A DNA stretch of 64,000 nt from Boesenbergia rotunda. Lineage: Eukaryota; Streptophyta; Magnoliopsida; Zingiberales; Zingiberaceae. A model generated the notes under the pieces. That model saw only the letters and a list, made by a program, of their open reading frames with translations. It was not told where the DNA came from and did no database searches. Below are positions 48,450-60,500 of this stretch, in pieces. Position numbers and translations under genes: made by a program. Positions within the stretch are counted from its first letter, which is position 1. The number at the start of each line of letters is the position of its first letter. Location of the stretch: NCBI GenBank assembly GCA_024364735.1, contig JAGFNQ010000299.1, positions 248,001 through 312,000 of the forward strand, given 5' to 3'.

Positions 48450-50249
48450 TGTAAAATACTTGGAACTTATGGGGGGTTGAGTGTAAAAATATTAAGGAAA
48501 AGTGCTTTACTTGGATAATTAAAAGATTAGGGGCTAAACTGAAAATTGTGCCGGATGCGATCGGAAACCCTAGGTCTCTTCCGACTTCTTCCTTTGCCTT
48601 CAAGTGTAGATCACGGGTGGAGAAGGGACCTCTTGCCGAGCTTCAGGGCATTCGGATGTGCGGAGCAGATTTGTGAGTTGAGGGGGTAACAAACTTATCT
48701 CTGGTTGCTCTGTTCGGTTCTTGAAGTAGTTTGTTGTGGATCGATGGGTGTCTGATCGTGGTTATTGGTTTTGATTCCTCCATCGGGGTTTGGGATTTTG
48801 CGAATCATTTTGGTGTGGATTTCTCTTCTCTACCAAGGTCGTGTTCTACTAGGGGTTTCGGATTACAGCTTGGTGTAATTCGAATTGGTTTTAAGATTTG
48901 GGTTATCTGTTGATTCCGTGAATTGGATTGCTGCTGTGATCTGTTCTTGATTCTGATTGGAGTATAAAATGAGGTGGCTTGATTCTGAGCTTTTCTTGAC
49001 TTGGATCTGATCGATTTAGTTTCTGTTGATCTGTGATGAATCATAACTATATTGGGATCTAGAGTTTTGATGTTGTGATCTTCTTGAAATAGCTCTGATG
49101 TATGGATGGCTTGCGCACTGTCCCTTCTTCTTGTTCTTGATTAGGGTTGGGTTTTGATACGGGTTAATCTTGTTTTAGATCAGTGCGTGCTCTGTTTGGA
49201 TTGGAAGTTCTTTGCTCATGCTGTGTATTTTTCTTTTTCTCTGATCAGTGGCGTTCTTGGATGTGCCATGAGTTGTGTTGTATTATTTTTGATCCAGTTT
49301 TAGGATTGGTTATAGAGATCTTGCTATGTTTTTTATTAGATGACTATGGATTGGTGTAGAGATAGTCCGATACCTTCCATGTACATGAGTTTAGTTTGGA
49401 TTTTGATTTCTGCTTTTATTTGGAAGTTGCTGTGAGTTAGAAAGTGATGTAGATATGCTATGTTTAGTTTTTCCTTGTGTTGTTGGGAGCATAATTGTAG
49501 TTGCGAACATAATTGCTCCCAATAAACATAGCATATCTACATCAGATCCAAGTCAAGAAAAGCTCAGAATCAAGCCACCTCATTTTATACTCCAATCAGA
49601 ATCAAGAACAGATCACAGCAGCAATCCAATTCACGGTATCAACAGATAACCCAAATCTGAAAACCAATTCGAATTACACCAAGCTGTAATCCGAAACCCC
49701 TAGTAGAACACGACCTTGGTAGAGAAGAGCAATCCACACCAAAATGATTCACAAAATCCCAAAACCCGATGGAGGAATCAAAACCAATAACCATGATCGG
49801 ACACCCATCGATCCACAACAAACTACTTCAAGAACCGAACAGAGCAACCAGAGATAAGTTTACCGAACAGAGCAACCAGAGATAAGTTTGTTATCTCCTC
49901 AACTCACAAATCTGCTCCGCACGAAGCTGGTTTCCTCCTCCTGTTCAGATCCGAATGCCCTGAAGCTCGGCAAGAGGTCCCTTCTCCACCCGTGATCTAC
50001 ACTTGAAGGCTCGTCGATCGCCGGAGACGACGAGGTGGCTTTCGGGAAGCGAGGAACAGAGAAAGGAAGAAGTCGGAGAAGAAGGGAGTAATCGCGAGAG
50101 ACCTAGGGTTTTCGATCGCGTCCGGCCACAGGGGATTAAATGTGAGACGCCAATTTGCAGTTTAGCCCCTAATCTTCTAATTATCCAAGTAAAGCCCTTT
50201 TCCTTAGTATTTTTACACTCAACCCCCCATAAGTTCCAAGTGTTTTACA
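48450..50249. mobile_element. 1.8-kb fold-back element inserted in the PP2C exon
   Basis: The ends TGTAAAATACTTGGAACTTA and TAAGTTCCAAGTGTTTTACA are inverted repeats that continue inward over most of the element. The left arm is about 48450-49495 and the right arm about 49505-50249. The centre is a TTGGGAGCA...TGCTCCCAA hairpin near 49485-49525. TTACT flanks both sides (48445-48449 and 50250-50254). The right arm lacks the left-arm segment 49011-49441; the left arm lacks about 80 bases present near 50010-50090. The arms contain what looks like a gene 5' leader with AAACCCTAGG and a TTCTTGATTCTGATTGG-type intron start. Each arm carries mirrored ORFs (48731-48913, 49639-49821), not a real gene. 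Confidence 0.85.
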
Positions 50250-53200
50250 TTACTCTCATTGAGACGGCACTCCGGCGTGACCCAGGGGATTGCGACGCTA
50301 CGTTCTCCGTCTTCGTTGTACGAGATCGTTTTCACTTGCTTATGTTTCGGGTGCTGAAGCATTCCATTGGAAGCTGGCGTGAGTTTTTTGGTTCTTTGAA
50401 AATGTTGTGTGAATTGAAAAAAAAATTCTTTTTTTCTTCGAAATTGAAAATGAAAATTTGTTGGTGTTTGATTAGAAGACATTCTTTCTCTTTACCCCCA
50501 ATTTTTGTGTTAGTTTAAAATTTGAGGCATTTGGGCCCAATTTTTGTTGATCTTGTACCATTTGCTAAAACGTTTCGATGCTCTCTTGTACCACATGCAT
50601 TTTCATAATTTCAATTTTCCGTGGTCACAGAGATTTTACTCTCCTTTGTTTTTTTACTTCTTCAGCTATTCGACGGCCACAATGGTTCTGGAGCTGCTGT
50701 TTATGCAAGGGAAAAACTCTTGGATAACATTTTGGGTGCTGTTCCTTCAGATCTTAATAGGGAAGAGTGGTTAGCTGCATTACCAAGAGCTTTGGTTGCA
50801 GCATTTGTGAAAACAGATAAAGATTTTCAAATTACAGGTATGAGTGCACTGTTGTCTGTCAAGTTTTTGGTTTGCAGGAATATGATTGTTCTTACATTCT
50901 TTTTCTGCATGAATATTGATTTTTCACTTAACGTGGAACCTGTGAAAGCTTTTCCTCTCATCCTGTGATCCTGATATCAGTTCTTTTTTGACTCTTCATG
51001 ATGCTTCTGAGCCAACACTACGTTTGTAATTAATGGGTTCGGTTGCGAACATAATTTCTGTATAGTCACTCACAGGTCTGCTTCCTGTTCATCATGCTTG
51101 ATCCATCTTCTCTTAGTTACTTCGCACAGCATAGTAATTGCAAGAATTTTAACTTTCTAGTCTACTACAAGTCTACATAAATGGTTGGGCCATTTGATTG
51201 TTAGAAGAAGACAACAGGCTAACAGTGGATCACTTTATGAATTTTGTGCTTCTCATTGCATTAATATTTGAACGGTTTTCAAGCTTCGGGCAGTCAAAAT
51301 TATATTTATAATCAAATCATTTGCATACATTAAATTTCTTATGAAAAAAATGCCATACTCAAATCATGTTAAGAAGTGCCATGCGTGGGTGGTGCATTTC
51401 TGAAACATAAAATTTGTTCATCATTGTAGCATAAATTTTCTACTCATATCTATAGCTTGAATAGATCATTCAATAGCACTAAACTATTAGATTGAACTTC
51501 AATCTTAAATTAGGTTGAGCCTGCTTGTTTTCCCTGTCTTCTTTGAATCTTTTTGATCTTCTATTCTTTATCTAAATATCAATCAGTAATTATTATTTGT
51601 TTTCTTTACAGCCCATTCTTCAGGAACCACTGTCACATTTGTTATAATGAATGGATGGGTAGTTACAGTAGCATCAGTTGGTGATTCAAGATGCATTCTT
51701 GAATCTGCCAAAGGTTCTGTTTACTATTTATCAGCAGATCATCGTCTGGAAGTCAACGCAGAGGAGTATGTTTCTTCTCTTGATTTTCTTGTTTGTACAT
51801 TGTAGCAATTATGTTGGATGTCTGATATTTGATTCTTCTGTAGGGTTGAGCGCATAGTAGCTAGTGGAGGTGAGGTTGGTAGATTAAGTATGGTTGGAGG
51901 TACAGAGGTTTGTTTATTTCAAAACATTTTGGCAATATTTTCGCTTTTATCTTCATTTTCGAAGTTGACAAAAATTATGCATAATTATCTCAAGGAAAAA
52001 AAGGTTTCGATATTATTATTGCTAATTTATTACAGTTAAGTCTCTATTACTATTTCTTGTGATAGTTACTTGATGTAATAGATATGTAGTTAGATACTTT
52101 GTATATAGTTATACTTTATATTATTTAGTTATCATCATATCAAAGGCTTTGACGAAGTTGTATGTTCATTTGAGTAAATTGAATTAGATCTGTATTGGGA
52201 GTAATTTAAGTTTGAAGGGCTTAAATTGGGTTCGATAGGGTTTAAATTTTTCTGGCTAGATACAACCAAAACCAATATTTCTATGACTCAGTATGGGGAA
52301 TTGATGGGATCAACATGTGCAGGATTGACTAATTATACAACTTGGCTTATTGAGTTGTAATCCTAATAGTTGCTTGAATACTCCAATTAAATATCTCATG
52401 TCTTATTGTATTTTCCGTGAAACTATGAAATTCTGTTTATCTTAGTTATGATAATATATTGACAAGTATCCTCTTCTTTTCCAGATTGGTCCTCTCAGGT
52501 GTTGGCCAGGTGGCTTATACCTTATGTTAAACAAGTGAAGGTACTCTAATGATTTATAGTGGATAATTTATGCTTGCTTATTTTCATTTCAAGCTAATTA
52601 GACAAATAACGGAGATTGAACCTATTTGGAAATGGGTATTGTTGCTCTTGATCTCGCAATGATAGAACAAAAGTCTGAATTTAAGGATCAACTAATGATT
52701 TGGAGTTATATCTTTGTGCTCTTTTCATGCCGGGATGTTGGAAAAGTAGATGGCACGACTTTAACAGGATCCATTATCCTTGCAATGACCCCGTGCCACT
52801 TGCCTTTTTGTGAACAAGTGGTTTCATGATTACTGCAGCTCTCAATTGCTGGAGGTCGACTTATCATCGCAAGTGATGGCATCTGGGATGCTTTGACTCC
52901 TCAAATCGCATTTGATTGCTCGTGTGGCCTGCCGGCAAGGATTGCAGCTCGTCAAATTGTAAAAGTATCTAGTGACTTGCCTATTTTGAAATTGAGGCAC
53001 AATCACATCCTTGTTTCATTTCATCAATATCAGATATCCTCTCCTAGGAAGCTGTGCAGGTGCTGGAGCTTAAAGATGATGCTACTTGCATTGTGATAGA
53101 TATATTACCACTAGAAAAAATAACTCCTACGCCCCCGACCAAGAAACAGGGAATGTGTGTATTCAAACACATGTTCTGGAGGAAGTCTCCTGAGTTAACG

Positions 53201-53607
53201 AATTTAGATAGAAACTTTGTGGAGCAAGATGTTGTGGAGGAAATATTCGAAGGAGACTCTGCATTGCTATCCCAAAGGTAAAAAATCTTAGTTAATTTTT
53301 AGTTGCGACAGCATATCAAACCATATAAGAGAATTGAGATGGCTTTATGGAACCATCAACAAGAGTAAATTAGCATGCTAAAAGTTCACTCGAGATTTTG
53401 GTGTTTCTTGTGACACATGCTCAATAATTTTCAAATGAAATGCAGGTTGAGTGTTGCATATCCAATTCACAACTTGTTCAAGCTTTTCGTATGTGCGATA
53501 TGCCAGATCAAGATGAAACCATACAAGGGCTATTCTGTCAACGGAAACTCACATCAGTCTGGCAAACAACAACCTTGGGATGGTCTATATATTTGGCCAA
53601 GTTTGTC

Positions 53608-53745
53608 CCGACGGGATGGTCAGATGGTTAGTGTAATCATCATGAGTTTTGAGAGTCAAAACCTGGTAAAGCCAGTGTGCTCGTCCTCCCCACGCACTAA
53701 CGACAGTATCCGGGCTAGTAGCCCTCGTGATTTATCTCTTCTGTG
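53608..53745 (+). mobile_element. Second SINE-like family, copy in duplication unit 1
   Basis: It starts near CGGGATGGTCAGATGGTTAG (A-box-like) and contains CTCGTCCTCCCCACGCACTAAC, CGGGCTAGTAGCCCTCG and GTGATTTATCT. The duplicate is at 54318-54460. A diverged relative at 56388-56535 keeps GTCCTTCCCATGCGCTAAC and GTGATTTA, and ends in poly-T. It supplies the last codons of the PP2C frame. Confidence 0.5.
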
Positions 53746-53953
53746 TTGATCCTGAGAACGGTTGACGGAGGTGTTGGAGGCGAGCGAATAGTCTTTTGCC
53801 ACTATATATTTGGCCTAGTTGTCAGGAGAAGAAGGGAGCTACAGAAGGAAGAAGAACTTCAAGAGGTAAATTAACCCAATGAATCAAGTTGCTCTCTAAG
53901 TTTCCAAGGAGTAGACGCTCTCATTCTTATGATTCCTTTACATATCCAGATTC

Positions 53954-54024
53954 TTCATTCAGAAAAAGCTCAGGAAGTGAATAGGCCTGCATATTTCACT
54001 TCCGGAGCATTTTTTCTGAATGAA
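53954..54024. other. Long hairpin (inverted repeat), first copy
   Basis: TTCATTCAGAAAAAGCTCAG with the next bases GAAGTGAATA pairs with TATTTCACTTCC, GGAGC and ATTTTTTCTGAATGAA downstream. The stem is about 30 bases with two small bulges and a loop of about 8 bases. The second copy is at 54665-54735. It may be a small-RNA precursor or simply a MITE remnant. Confidence 0.65.
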
Positions 54025-55125
54025 CTCGTCGGGATCATTAGGGGACCAAACTATATCCTAGAGGGTGAATCTATCGGGGATCGCTGCACGCCCGACGTTT
54101 GATTGCCAATCGGACACCATCGGCGGTCTCCGATCGTCGTCCCGAATTAAACTATATCTTGGAGGACGGTGAATTCGTCGGGATCACCGTCAACGGTGAA
54201 CCCATCGGAATTGCCGGTGAACAATACAAGGGCTATTCTGTCAACGGAAACTCACATCAGTCTGGCAAACAGCAACCTTGGGATGGTCTATATATTTGGC
54301 CAAGTTTGTCCCGACGGGATAGTCAGATGGTTAGTATATGGGTGTTATCATCATGAGTTTTGAGAGTCAAAACCTGGTAAAGCCAGTGCGCTCGTCCTCC
54401 CCACGCACTAACGACAGTATCCGGGCTAGTAGCTCTCGTGATTTATCTCTTCTGTGTTGATCCTAAGAACGGTTGACGGGGGTGTTGGAGGCGAGCGAAT
54501 AGTCTTTTGCCACTAAATATTTGGCCTAGTTGTCAAGAGAAGAAGGGAGCTACAGAAGGAAGAAGAACTTCAAGAGGTAAATTAAACCAATGAATCAAGT
54601 TGCTCTCTAAGTTTCCAAGGAGTAGACACTCTCATTCTTATGATTCCTTTACATATCCAGATTCTTCATTCAGAAAAAGCTTAGGAAGTGAATAGGCCTG
54701 CATATTTCACTTCCGGAGCATTTTTTCTGAATGAACTCGTCGGGATCATTAGGGGACCAAACTATATCCTAGAGGGTGAATCTATCGGGGATCGCTGCAC
54801 GCCCGACGTTTGATTGTCAATCGGATACCATCGGCGGTCTCCGATCGTCGTCCCGAATTAAACTATATCTTGGAGGACGGTGAATTTGTCGGGATCACCG
54901 TCAACGGTGAACCCATCGGAATTGCCGGTGAATAATGCGAGTTCGCAATTGCAGCGATCCCCGACGGGTTCACGTTGCCTCCTAGGGTATAATTGGTTCT
55001 GGGCGGCTGCTGAAGGCCGCCGATGGTGTCCGATCGACGATCAGACGTCGGACGTGTCGTCAATTGATGGTTAAAATTTTCACTGTAATTTTCATTTTCA
55101 CTGAGTGTATCATTGCTCTCACTAA
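54013..55125. mobile_element. MITE sequence, family of 7435-7822, partly duplicated
   Basis: Segments GAACTCGTCGGGATCATTAG, ATTAAACTATATCTTGGAGG and ACCGTCAACGGTGAACCCAT match the MITE interior. The right part (54930-55125) goes on through GGCCGCCGATGGTGTCCGAT to a right end with TTTTCACTGAGTGTATCATT. The left terminal repeat is not seen. The internal part appears twice because of the tandem duplication. Confidence 0.6.
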
Positions 55126-55456
55126 TTAGATCAATATATCTTTGTGTTTGATTGGTAATTTTTTATTTCTTTTCCAAATTTTTATAAGAAAAATATTACA
55201 ACAAATATTATCAAACTTAATAATTTCAACAATGAAACAAACTAGAATATACTTGCTCCATGAGCAATAATATCACACAAACTAATTATGCATATATATA
55301 ATTCACAAACACATAAGTTTATTATTACACCAAATACAACAAAATAAACAAATCAATCACATAATTAAATAAATTAACACACACATAAATATATATGTAA
55401 ATTCGATCAATCAATTATCATTTTTTTTTAAAAAAAAGTTTTAATTGAATTATTAA

Positions 55457-55765
55457 TCAGTAGGTGGTGATTTTAAGTCCTAAATGGTGTTGTGCAAAGC
55501 GGATGAGGCCGTCGACCTCGTCGTCACCAATGAAGCCGTCACCGTCGGCGTCGGCATAGCGGATGCCGCAGCGGCTCTGCCATCCGCTGAACCGGACGTG
55601 GATGCTGCGCATAGCCCGGCGGAGCTCAGCCCGGCTGATCCTGCCGTCACGATCGGTGTCGAAGCTCCTGAGCCACTCTTTGAACTCCTCCTCCGTCACC
55701 TCTGACGACGTGCTCCGCATGATGCTCCTCCCGGTGGCGCCGCCACTGCTGCCTTTGATTGCCAT
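55457..55765 (-). CDS. Small EF-hand calcium-binding protein, 102 aa
   Basis: A single-exon frame of 102 residues with two canonical 12-residue EF-hand loops: DTDRDGRISRAE at 36-47 and DADGDGFIGDDE at 72-83. Calcium-ligand positions 1, 3, 5 and 12 are acidic in both. The first helix (EEFKEWLRSF) and the tail VDGLIRFAQHHLGLKI match a plant group of short two-EF-hand, calmodulin-like proteins. A Ser/Gly-rich N-terminus has no evident signal peptide or acylation site. The likely role is a cytosolic calcium sensor; partner unknown. No frame damage is seen, and GC content is high as in other intronless plant calcium sensors. The plus-strand frames across it are shadows. Confidence 0.85.
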   Translation of the reverse strand: MAIKGSSGGATGRSIMRSTSSEVTEEEFKEWLRSFDTDRDGRISRAELRRAMRSIHVRFSGWQSRCGIRYADADGDGFIGDDEVDGLIRFAQHHLGLKITTY

Positions 55766-55868
55766 GAGATTCTTATAATTGTTCAGTTCTAGTGCTATAG
55801 TTTATAAGCGCATGATGTACCATGTGTTGAGTGCCCACTTAAGATATAAGGCTATCACATTTAATTTT

Positions 55869-56050
55869 CGCCCGGGTGCAGCGGTATGACTATCTACGGT
55901 TCGATCCCCAGTTATATTGTATTTGTAAGAATTTTTTCGCTAAATGGAACGTGAACTTTGAGACATTGGGTTTTTAGATCGTTTACCGTGACATTTTTCA
56001 ATTTATCTGACTATCGATGAAAAATTTTTATAAGACCGAATCGATCGTCT
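55869..56050 (+). mobile_element. tRNA-derived SINE, copy C (shortened)
   Basis: It contains a near-perfect B box (GGTTCGATCCCC at 55899-55910), then ATTTGTAAGAATTTTTTCGC and AACGTGAACTTTGAGACATT. These align with copies A, B, D and E. About 28 bases between the A and B regions are missing, and the 3' end fades out without a T tail near 56050. Confidence 0.6.
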
Positions 56051-56387
56051 AAAATTGAAAAAATCTCTTTCATCATCACGTTTTATTCCCATGACGATGG
56101 ATCCACGTGGAACCATCGCATATGGGATAATGTTCAAAAGGCTCCCTAAATTTAAAAGCTCTCCTAAAATATATCTCATGTCACTATTAATGATTAAAGG
56201 ATTTGATAGCATTGTAGAAGATATTAACATTATGATAGTAAAATAAAAACATCTTAAACCGTATTTTAAGAGGCTATTAAATGCCAAGAAGGTAATTTGA
56301 TAATTTTTCTATATATAATTTAAATTGTAGGTTCATTTATTTCACATACAATATTTAGTAAAATTTTTTCATACGCGAATATTTCTA

Positions 56388-56535
56388 TGGGATAGATTGA
56401 TGATTAATATCTATAATGTTGTCATTTTGAGATCTGACGATTAAAATTTAACAAAGTTAATGTATCCGTCCTTCCCATGCGCTAACTATAATATCTAAAT
56501 TAATAATTTCTGTGATTTATTTTTTTTTAGCTTGA
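56388..56535 (+). mobile_element. Second SINE-like family, diverged copy with poly-T end
   Basis: TATGGGATAGATTGATGATT, GTCCTTCCCATGCGCTAACT and TTTCTGTGATTTATTTTTTT align with the segment at 53608-53745. The T run at 56519-56528 looks like a retroposon tail. Confidence 0.45.
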
Positions 56536-57587
56536 GACAGCGTTGAAAAAAATCCAATAATTTCCGTTCAAGAAATATTCGTTCAAAGTAAGTTATTATT
56601 ATTATTATTTCTTAGAGGAATCAAAGAATCCAATCCACTAAAGCCGTGATTAAAGGGACTACGCAACTTGGAATTCAAGAATTAGAATCAGATTCAGAAA
56701 GTTATTAGAACAAGTTAGCTAGAGAAAAAAAATCTACAAGCTTTGTATCTTCTAGAGGGAAAAAAATGAATAGAAATGAAATGACAAAAATACAGATGAC
56801 ATTAGATCTACTCTTGTGTGGTCCTTGAAAGCTTTCAATGGAATCCGAGCTCGTAAAAGAGCACATCAATTACCTCCTATTTATGCAAGTTGATTATAAA
56901 TTTATAAAATTCAAGCAGGATTGAATCACATACTCTCGTAGGATTAATTTTGATTTTCTGATTTATTTCTAATTATATGGAATTACTCTCACGTGATGTC
57001 TAATTTTGATTTCTTGATTTATTTCAATAATATGGGACAATTGTGAAAGGTCGAGCAGCCTATCGCATGATAAATTTATAAAATTAAACAAAAATCGAAT
57101 ACTGATAAAATCTAAAAAAAATTATCCTCCTATATCACGGTCAATTTTCATTTTCTGATTTACTCTTCTCAAAACCACCAGAATAATATATTTTACCTTT
57201 TACAGTTAATGAAGATCATTATTCATCTTAAAATTAATCAACATAAATTGAATATATAATATTAACTAATCAACATAAATTGAATATATAATATCAACTA
57301 AGCCAGGATCGCTGAGGGAACCTTCGCTCATGGAAGCCTCAAAAGCATTACTGCTAGGGGATGCCATATGAGCCGATACTCTCAATAGACAAAATAATAG
57401 AAATTTTAAACCATGAAAGGGATAAATCTCAACAGAATAAATAATGCAAGATTTCAGCTCGAAATTTAGCAATTCAAAAAATAACTTCATAGTATACAAG
57501 CATAAACGTTTAGAAAATAAAAGTTTCTTATCTAATCCAAAATTCTAAAATAAAAATTAAAGAACAAAGACCATGCAAAACATTGTT
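56536..57587. other. Intergenic region, nothing recognised
   Basis: AT-rich DNA with a short direct repeat (CAACATAAATTGAATATATA twice around 57240-57290). It lies downstream of the p24 gene and probably includes that gene's polyadenylation region near 57540. Confidence 0.4.
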
Positions 57588-60500
57588 TTATATAAGTTTC
57601 TTCTTTTGAAAGTAACCCTTCAAGTGCCATAGTTGTAAGATGGAGACCGAGATGCAAACCCCAAGTGACAAAATACTCAACCATGCAACCCTTGAATTTG
57701 TTTTCTCGCTCACCGTCCTCATCTCTGATTCCCTGCCAAAAAATACCAAAAAAAAGGCATTACAACTGATTGAAATATTCTTGGCCCAAATCAGATGGGC
57801 ATCCAAGAAAATGATGGACTTCTCTTGTTGAGTTGCACTCATTTTCACAGGAGAAAAGAAACTGAATGAATGATGAACTTTTCCATCAGTCTACATTTTG
57901 TGCATGTGATTAGCTGAAAAGAACAGCCTTTAGGAGTACCTGGACCTAAGATATAACAAGTTCTCATGGATTGCTTGCACAGCTGCTTCTAGTTTTGTCA
58001 GCTCTAGTTCAACACCCTGAAATTGAGGAAGCATATCATGTGCCAATTGCAGACAAACTCATCTAACGTTCTCTGGTTAATCACCTGATTATGTAGTTTC
58101 AAATACTCACCTCAATATTTTCCTTCTTAGCAACAGAATTCCAATCCTTGGCTGCTATTCCAATCTTCCAGTCAATGTTAACACTTGCCTCTACGCCTTT
58201 GTCACCGCTATCTATCCAGAAACATGCCAAATAGTTGCCTGCCTCACTTGTGGTGAATGCAAACTGACCTGCAGTAACTTGACCTTTCTCTTGAAGTGTG
58301 TATCCATAAGGTGATGTAACCTGCATAAGAGCAATTTGATCACAAAACTGTATCATAATGATTAAATGCCATAACAATCCAAGCAACCTCCCTTTCAACT
58401 AATCGTTGATAAATTGAAAGCTGGTGATTGTTCCAGAAATAGGAAGTGACTTCCAAAGAAGATGAAGAAGATGGAATGGTAGAATACGTTCACTAGTCAG
58501 AATAATGAGATGTACATGCTTTACGGTGCACTTCGAGGAGGCATAGTAGCAAATTGAAGATAAACCAACCTCCTAACGTTTTTCTAGCTCCACCTTACCC
58601 AATACAATTAATGAAACACAGTCAACACAATATAATGCACAGTCAACCTCCTAGCTTTATCTTCATGTTGAGAGCTGTCTTCAGAGTCACAACGTCCATT
58701 ATAATGCACTGACAGTACTAAACCTATAAAAAAAATTATCTCATTCGTAATCATGCTTATTATTAAGCCATCAGACTTCTAACTAATTAGGGCCAACTAC
58801 ATGTATCTTGTCGCTCAATTGAACTTTGTGCAGCATCACTTGTTTATTACATTTTACAACTTCGATTTTAATCAACTCAACTAGTTTAACTATAGAATGA
58901 TTAGTCCTCTTTGAACATGTTCACACTTCATGAAACTAAAACAATCTCCTTGCAGTAACTTCCATTTTCTTTTTCCTACCAAATTTGGTAATTGCTTTGT
59001 ATTATTTGTTGCTAAATAAATTGTTCTCACTGTATAACTGCTAATCTGCCACCATTGAATAAGTTTCAAAACTTGTGTAATATTTAATCAAGCAAATGTT
59101 CTATAGCCTAATGCATAGAAATTCAGTTAATATCAAACGTGCAAATCCATGATTCACATGTCATGTTCCAGATCGTTGCTCCTTAGGGACAATATTTCCC
59201 AATAAAATATCCAACCAGAAACTCACAAACAATAATTGTTTTCTTGTAATGTTTTCCACCCAAATACATACTTGAATTACTTCCTGTTGGGTGAAAAAGA
59301 AATATATACTTCAGTCTATGGTTCTTTGTTATTTCTCATTCCCAAAAATTTGATTATGGATTAATATTGACTAATAATATTAGTATCTCCACAGTAATCA
59401 ACATCACAGGTGATTATGTCAAGTAAAACAGTCATTTACTGCGTTGGGTGGACACTGCCTACATCTGGTTTTTCTCTCCATGCCTGAAGAAAAATAATGA
59501 CACAAATTTGCACTGCCTTAATTCATTCGTTAGGAACCTTTCCACTCAGTTTCCTGCATCTCAATGTAACCCTTAGATACATTCTATTCATACATCTCGA
59601 CAAACTTAATATCTCCAAGCAAATCAAATGTGTACACTCCTGGCATCAAAAAGTGTACCGCCTTAATTCATTCATTAGGAACCTTTCCACTCAGTTTCCT
59701 GCATCTCAATGTAACCCTTAGATACATCCTATTCATACATCTCCACAAACTTAATATCTCCAAGCAAATCAAATGTGTACACTCCTGGCATCAAAAAGAG
59801 TAAGATCAACATAAAAGTATAAAACTATGCTTTACTTATTTGGCATGCATGATAGATAATTATGTATTTTCATGAAATACCTTGTCATTTAAGTATTTCA
59901 GTAAACATGTACAAGTGCCAGCATTTCTGAAATAAAATAATATTGAATCCAACACAAGCTCATCTATATACAGAAAGATGAGAGTGTCAAGACTTATTAT
60001 CACCTCTATGATTTGATTGGTCCAACATTAGAAAATTCACCCTCTAAGATATCAGTTCCAAATCTGTTGTAACACTACCCAGATACCTAAAGTTGTTCAA
60101 GCAACAACTTCAAAACTCACATTCTATGATATCAGTTCCAAATCATTTTGTAATGCTTCCAAGATATCTAAAGTTGTTCAAGCAACAAATTCTGTTTAGT
60201 ACTATTAAAATAAGTCAAATATATAAATAACAAGTCAGTCTCAATCATTCAACGATATATAAATCTTTGTTCCACCATAAAAACTGCTTGATGCCTTACT
60301 CAAGCTCATCTCTATACTTCAATTGATAAAAAATAGACAACTCAAATTCTAAATATCAAAAGCTGCAAACCTTGGGTTGAAACATAATGATATAAGTCGT
60401 ACGATAAACAATTCTGTGTTCTTTTTCTTTTTGGCTTGCAAGAAAGAAAAAACTATAGGAGATCTTCATACAACTATAATAGCGGTAATAGAGTGAATTT

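Larger units (their letters stand above)
48333..53749 (+). pseudogene. Protein phosphatase 2C (PP2C) pseudogene
   Basis: Exons of a plant PP2C remain. Exon 1 is in two halves, 48333-48449 (AIQSKKGKDFT) and 50255-50317 (RDPGDCDATFSVFV). The others are 50666-50837 (LFDGHNGSG, PRALVAAFVKTD), 51612-51765 (TVASVGDSRC), 51844-51907, 52485-52542, 52839-52964 (ASDGIWDAL), 53048-53277 (KDDATCIVIDI) and 53446-53749. PP2Cs are Mg/Mn-dependent Ser/Thr phosphatases; this resembles the At1g47380-type subgroup with a C-terminal Cys motif (CAICQIKMKP). Three lesions are visible. Exon 1 shifts frame just after MERPDVSG. A 1.8-kb element splits exon 1. Exon 5 lacks about 50 bases, including the SRSIGD metal-binding motif, so the reading frame hits a stop. 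The last codons derive from a repeat. It is very probably inactive. Confidence 0.85.
53516..54930 (+). repeat. Tandem duplication of about 710 bp at the PP2C 3' end
   Basis: Unit 1 (about 53516-54223) and unit 2 (54224-about 54930) agree almost base for base, with a 9-base extra stretch near 54333. Each holds the end of the last PP2C exon, a repeat-derived segment, a hairpin and part of a MITE. The junction GGTGAACAATACAAGGGC joins MITE sequence to PP2C exon sequence, so the duplication came after MITE insertion. Confidence 0.85.

Noticed and set aside
48731..49821. Two similar 60-codon ORFs facing each other
   Set aside because: They are mirror images in the two arms of the inverted repeat and hold no known motif.
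50003..50518. 171-codon ORF as a separate gene
   Set aside because: It spans the end of the fold-back element and runs into the PP2C exon and intron out of frame.
55484..55705. 73-codon plus-strand ORF
   Set aside because: It is the shadow of the EF-hand gene.
55899..55910. tRNA gene suggested by GGTTCGATCCCC
   Set aside because: Only the B box is good; there is no acceptor stem or anticodon arm, and the surroundings match the SINE family.
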